Source of the DNA: CAXXOK01 sp035353615
GTDB taxonomy: Bacteria; Bacillota; Clostridia; Christensenellales; Aristaeellaceae
Length of the DNA: 64,000 nt
NCBI GenBank assembly: GCA_035353615.1
Contig: DAOPZY010000008.1
Location: forward strand, 1 to 64,000
Direction: 5' to 3'
Shown: one piece after another, positions 61,392-64,000 of the stretch
How the letters are laid out: every line of letters starts with the position of its first letter
How positions within the stretch are numbered: the stretch's first letter is position 1
The notes under the pieces: model-generated
The model's database searches: none
Seen by the model: the letters and a program-made list of their open reading frames with translations, nothing else
What the model was told of the DNA's origin: nothing
Translations under genes and position numbers: made by a program

Positions 61392-61421
61392 TTGCGGCCA
61401 GCCTTATGAACAGAGTATAAT
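61392..61421 (+). promoter_or_regulatory. promoter of the AraC-type regulator gene
   Basis: TTGCGG (61392-61397), 18 bp and TATAAT (61416-61421) lie 21 bp before the regulator start. The divergent promoter for the binding-protein operon must overlap this 72-bp region, so one regulator site could control both. Confidence 0.55.
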
Positions 61422-61441
61422 CGATACAGGGGGGTGCAACT

Positions 61442-62419
61442 ATGCAAAACAAGGATGAAACTGTGCAAAATCGCTACAAATATCACCTGCCGGAAGTTTA
61501 CGTGGAATGGCCTCCCCTGGTGTTTGGCACCGAGATGATTTCGAACCAACCCGTGCCGCTGGATGTTTTTCAGGTTACCTATCTGCATTACCACCGGCAT
61601 TTGGAGCTGGGGTACTGCGTGCGAGGCTCCAGCCTGAGCTATGTGGGCAACAAAAAGGAAACGTGCCGCGCGGGCGATATTACGATTGTCCTGCCTTTTC
61701 AACGCCACATCACCTGCAACGCGACCGAAGATTTCAGCCTGTGGAGGTGGGTTTACTTTGATCTGGTATCGCTGTGCACGCAAGGCGGCATCGGCGATAT
61801 TTCAACGCTGGAAGATATCATTCAAAATGAGATTGGCCTGTACGGCGTGCTCGACCAGCAAAAATATCCCGAGTTGATCGCGCAGGCTAAACGCGTTTTG
61901 GAGGATGCGTTTCCCGAAAAGCCCCGCCGGCACGGCAAGGAACGCTTTGCCGTAGACGCTTATACGCTGTTTCTGATGCTTGCGGACGCGTCCGCGGATT
62001 TGCCCAAGCTTCAAAAGCGAACCGATCAAAAATTGGCACTCATTAAGCCGGCGCTGAACGCCATCAATGAGTGCCTTGACCGTGAAACCTTGCCGTCCGT
62101 GGAATCGCTCAGCAACACCTGCATGATGAGCATCAGCTATTTCCGCCGGATTTTCCATCAGGTGGTCGGCGTTTCGCCGAAGGATTACATCACCATGTCC
62201 TGCATTCGCAAAGCGACGCTCCTGCTGAGCCTGACCAGCCAAAACGTGATTGAGATTGCTATGCACTGCGGTTATCAGGATATTTCTTGCTTCAACCGCT
62301 GCTTCATGAAGCGTACGGGCATGACCCCCACCCGCTATCGGCGGTGTTTCCGCGGCATGGAGGTGCCGGCTTCCACCGGCGGCGTGCTACCCTCGGGCGT
62401 GCGCGCGTACGGAGAGTAG
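61442..62419 (+). CDS. AraC-family regulator of the adjacent import operon
   Basis: The 325-residue protein has a cupin-like sensor domain (about 30-180) with HYHRHLELGYCVRGSSLSYV and GDITIVLPFQRH. The C-terminal AraC DNA-binding domain (about 205-305) has STCMMSISYFRRIFHQVVGVSPKDY-type helices and IAMHCGYQDISCFNRCFMKR. GGGGGGTG precedes ATG 61442. It is divergent from the binding-protein gene, the standard arrangement for a sugar-responsive activator. Its last 33 bp overlap the 3' end of the convergent esterase gene. Confidence 0.91.
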   Translation: MQNKDETVQNRYKYHLPEVYVEWPPLVFGTEMISNQPVPLDVFQVTYLHYHRHLELGYCVRGSSLSYVGNKKETCRAGDITIVLPFQRHITCNATEDFSLWRWVYFDLVSLCTQGGIGDISTLEDIIQNEIGLYGVLDQQKYPELIAQAKRVLEDAFPEKPRRHGKERFAVDAYTLFLMLADASADLPKLQKRTDQKLALIKPALNAINECLDRETLPSVESLSNTCMMSISYFRRIFHQVVGVSPKDYITMSCIRKATLLLSLTSQNVIEIAMHCGYQDISCFNRCFMKRTGMTPTRYRRCFRGMEVPASTGGVLPSGVRAYGE

Positions 62420-63247
62420 CCAGTTTTCGGCTAGCGTGGGCCACAGATGGCTTTCCGGGTTGGCCTGCGCCAGCCCTTCGCCATGTTCCCCCTGGCTGAA
62501 CACATGCAGCGCCACCTGAACCCCCTGCGCCGCCAGCGCGTCGGCGTATGCGACGGATTGCCCGCAAGGGATCAGCGAATCCGTTCGGGTGGTCCACACA
62601 AAGGCGGGCGACGTATCGCAGTCTACCAGCCGCGCGGGGCTGAGGAAACGCAGCGCGGCGGGGTCCGGATGTTCCGTGCCGAGAAGATTTTTCAGCGAGA
62701 GGGCGCGAAAATCCAGCCGCTCCCCTTGCGGCGTTTGACAAAGCGCTCCCCGGAAATATTCCGGCACAGAGGCTTCGCCGGTGGTTCCATCCACGGCCTG
62801 AAACATAGCCAACGGTTGCAGGGGCATCGACATCAGAAAATCGGTGAGCGGGTAACCCAGCACGGCCGCGTCCGGTCGCAGGGCTGCGCCGCTGACAGCC
62901 AGTTCCGCCGCCACGCTTTTCCAACGTGTGGAAAGCAACGCGCACAGGTGCGCGCCTGCCGAAAAACCGCAAACGGCAACAAAATCAGCCTTTTCGCGGG
63001 CGGCTTGTACGGTGCGCGCCAACTGATGAAGCGGGCCGGGCATCCGGGCCTGCTCGCCTACGCCGTAGTTGCATACATAGCCGGTGAATCCTTTGGATGC
63101 GAAATAGCGCGCGACTGCCTCCCCTTCAAACGGGGAGAGGGTCGCATAGGCCCCGCCGGGGCAAACCACCATTGCCGGGTGGCCCGGCAGCGGATTTTCT
63201 GCCGGAAAACAGGATGGTTCAGCAGAAACAAGTTCCGTGTTTTGCAT
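62387..63247 (-). CDS. alpha/beta-hydrolase, probable carbohydrate acetylesterase (BD-FAE/Axe-like)
   Basis: The 286-residue protein has the oxyanion motif VVCPGGAYATLS near residue 27 and nucleophile Ser96 in CGFSAGAHL. The likely acid is Asp223 in TRTDSLIP and the base His255 in QGEHGEG. This layout matches small cytoplasmic xylan or carbohydrate acetylesterases of the BD-FAE group. There is no signal peptide, so it would deacetylate imported oligosaccharides. GGAGG precedes ATG 63247. It converges on the AraC gene and overlaps it by 33 bp with no terminator between them. Confidence 0.82.
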   Translation of the reverse strand: MQNTELVSAEPSCFPAENPLPGHPAMVVCPGGAYATLSPFEGEAVARYFASKGFTGYVCNYGVGEQARMPGPLHQLARTVQAAREKADFVAVCGFSAGAHLCALLSTRWKSVAAELAVSGAALRPDAAVLGYPLTDFLMSMPLQPLAMFQAVDGTTGEASVPEYFRGALCQTPQGERLDFRALSLKNLLGTEHPDPAALRFLSPARLVDCDTSPAFVWTTRTDSLIPCGQSVAYADALAAQGVQVALHVFSQGEHGEGLAQANPESHLWPTLAENWLLSVRAHARG

Positions 63248-63312
63248 AACAATGCCTCCGAAAAATGGGCGCTAAGCCCGAATTGTGTTTAAGGAATATG
63301 GGGGACAGTGCC

Positions 63313-63390
63313 GTTACCTTCGCCGCGGCAAAACCGGCACAGGGGCGAAACCCTTGCCGGGTTTGAAGCGAATCCTAAAGTCTGATGCGC
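63313..63390. repeat. dispersed intergenic repeat, diverged copy D
   Basis: The copy has CCTTCGCCGCGGCAAAACCGG, then GCGAAACCCTTGCCGGGTTTGAA and GAATCCTAAAGTCTGATGC, the same order of blocks as copies B and C but with more changes. The rest of 63248-63636 shows only the terminator-like stem below. Confidence 0.45.
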
Positions 63391-63603
63391 CCCGCCAGCC
63401 AAATCGGCGCTAAACGGCCCGTATGGCACGGGCGAGCGCGATCAAGGTTTGCGGGTTACATCAGGTTGAATGCCCGGATCACGAATCAAACGCGAAAAAC
63501 AAACCCATCCAACCCGGCAGGGTTTTGATTTCTCCGTTGCCTGTTACAAGGCTGGCCGCCGGCAGGCAAACAGAAAAATGGAAGGCAACCGTTCATCATC
63601 ATT

Positions 63604-63638
63604 CGCCGCGCAGGAGCATTTCCCTTGCGGCGTTTTTT
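63604..63638 (+). terminator. terminator-like stem beside the LacI stop codon
   Basis: CGCCGC (63604-63609) and GCGGCG (63627-63632) are followed by six T residues on the plus strand (63633-63638). No plus-strand gene lies close upstream, so it may instead mark the 3' end of the minus-strand LacI-type gene. Confidence 0.5.
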
Positions 63639-64000
63639 ATCGTCCGGCCGTTTGTTTGGCGGGCTTGGCAACCGTGGAACCGGAATCGTTCAGCCGGCAG
63701 GACAAGCCTGTGCGGTCCGCGTTCCGGGGGCTGAACACAGCCTGGATCACAGTTTGGCGCACAGGCAGGTCCGGGCTTTCAATGCGCTCGATGATTTGCC
63801 GCCCCGCCGCCCTCGCAAGGTCGATGGTGGGCTGCACGATCAGGTGCATGTGCTGCAAGCCGTACTGGGCCTGCTCGCTGTCCTTGTAGCCAAGCAGATC
63901 GATATCCTTGCTGGCGCGCAGGCCGCGATCCAAAAGCTGAAGCATGGCCTCCGTCGCCATCACGTTGTTGGATACGACCAGCGCGGTGCAGTGGGCTTCC
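63637..64000 (-). CDS. LacI-type regulator, C-terminal part (runs off the window)
   Basis: The minus-strand frame enters from the right edge and encodes about 121 residues of a LacI-family sugar-binding domain. It has CTALVVSNNVMATEAMLQLL, DIDLLGYKDSEQAQYG, and the conserved LIVQPTIDLARAAGRQIIERI near the C-terminus. The DNA-binding part lies outside the window. The last 30 residues, ending SGSTVAKPAKQTAGR, are probably a variable tail. It may control the neighbouring esterase and transport locus. Confidence 0.8.
   Translation of the reverse strand, partial: EAHCTALVVSNNVMATEAMLQLLDRGLRASKDIDLLGYKDSEQAQYGLQHMHLIVQPTIDLARAAGRQIIERIESPDLPVRQTVIQAVFSPRNADRTGLSCRLNDSGSTVAKPAKQTAGR

Noticed and set aside
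1..64000. CRISPR array, prophage, tRNA or rRNA genes, toxin-antitoxin or restriction systems
   Set aside because: I searched by eye for regularly spaced repeats, phage structural genes, tRNA cloverleaf signatures and known defence motifs and found none I could support.

Overview
The window looks like chromosome of an anaerobic, carbohydrate-degrading member of the Clostridia (Firmicutes). The evidence is strong GGAGG-type ribosome binding sites, YesM/YesN-type two-component systems, LplB/YtcP-type sugar permeases, a Crp/Fnr regulator paired with a 4Fe-4S protein, an intracellular cellobiose phosphorylase, and sugar importers that carry no ATPase of their own. A gut or rumen lineage is plausible, but no rRNA or other phylogenetic marker is present, so I do not name a genus.

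Layout. Positions 1-623 hold an IS3-family transposase remnant and inverted repeats. Positions 624-2133 hold an ECF sigma factor overlapped by its membrane partner. Positions 2797-6990 hold a promoter, binding protein, fused permease, ATPase and terminator of an iron/phosphonate-type importer. Positions 7406-12608 hold an alpha/alpha-barrel protein, a VanY peptidase, topoisomerase III and a small lipoprotein. Positions 12725-22602 form a beta-glucan/xyloglucan-oligosaccharide locus: cellobiose phosphorylase and a LacI regulator on the minus strand, and an ABC importer plus alpha-xylosidase on the plus strand. Positions 23098-34585 are mixed: a GNAT-membrane fusion, a large SH3b/Ig-like exported protein, a Crp/Fnr-ferredoxin divergon, a diguanylate cyclase, a secreted protein and a MalT-like regulator. 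Positions 34999-37769 hold TrmO, an orphan response regulator and a short-chain dehydrogenase. Positions 38541-49853 form a xylan-oligosaccharide locus: GH8 exo-oligoxylanase, LplB-type importer, two AraC-type response regulators around one YesM-type kinase, and GH39 beta-xylosidase. Positions 50107-56014 hold a GH13 alpha-amylase, MscS channel, AraC regulator plus EamA exporter, P-loop kinase and UPF0303 protein. Positions 56454-64000 hold a fourth transport locus: binding protein, two permeases, an ADP-ribosylglycohydrolase-fold protein, a divergent AraC regulator, an esterase, and the end of a LacI-type regulator.

The carbohydrate loci share one logic. Oligosaccharides are imported, then cut or phosphorolysed in the cytoplasm by enzymes without signal peptides (GH94, GH31, GH8, GH39, GH13). 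Each locus has its own regulator (LacI, YesMN or AraC), and the import ATPase is presumably a shared MsmX-like protein encoded elsewhere.

The features most worth following are these: all four binding proteins have AxA-type signal peptides without a lipobox cysteine; each binding-protein gene is followed by a strong hairpin before its permease gene; a dispersed repeat family lies between genes; a nested, roughly 100-nt hairpin follows the alpha-xylosidase gene; and an ADP-ribosylglycohydrolase-fold protein is built into a sugar-import operon.
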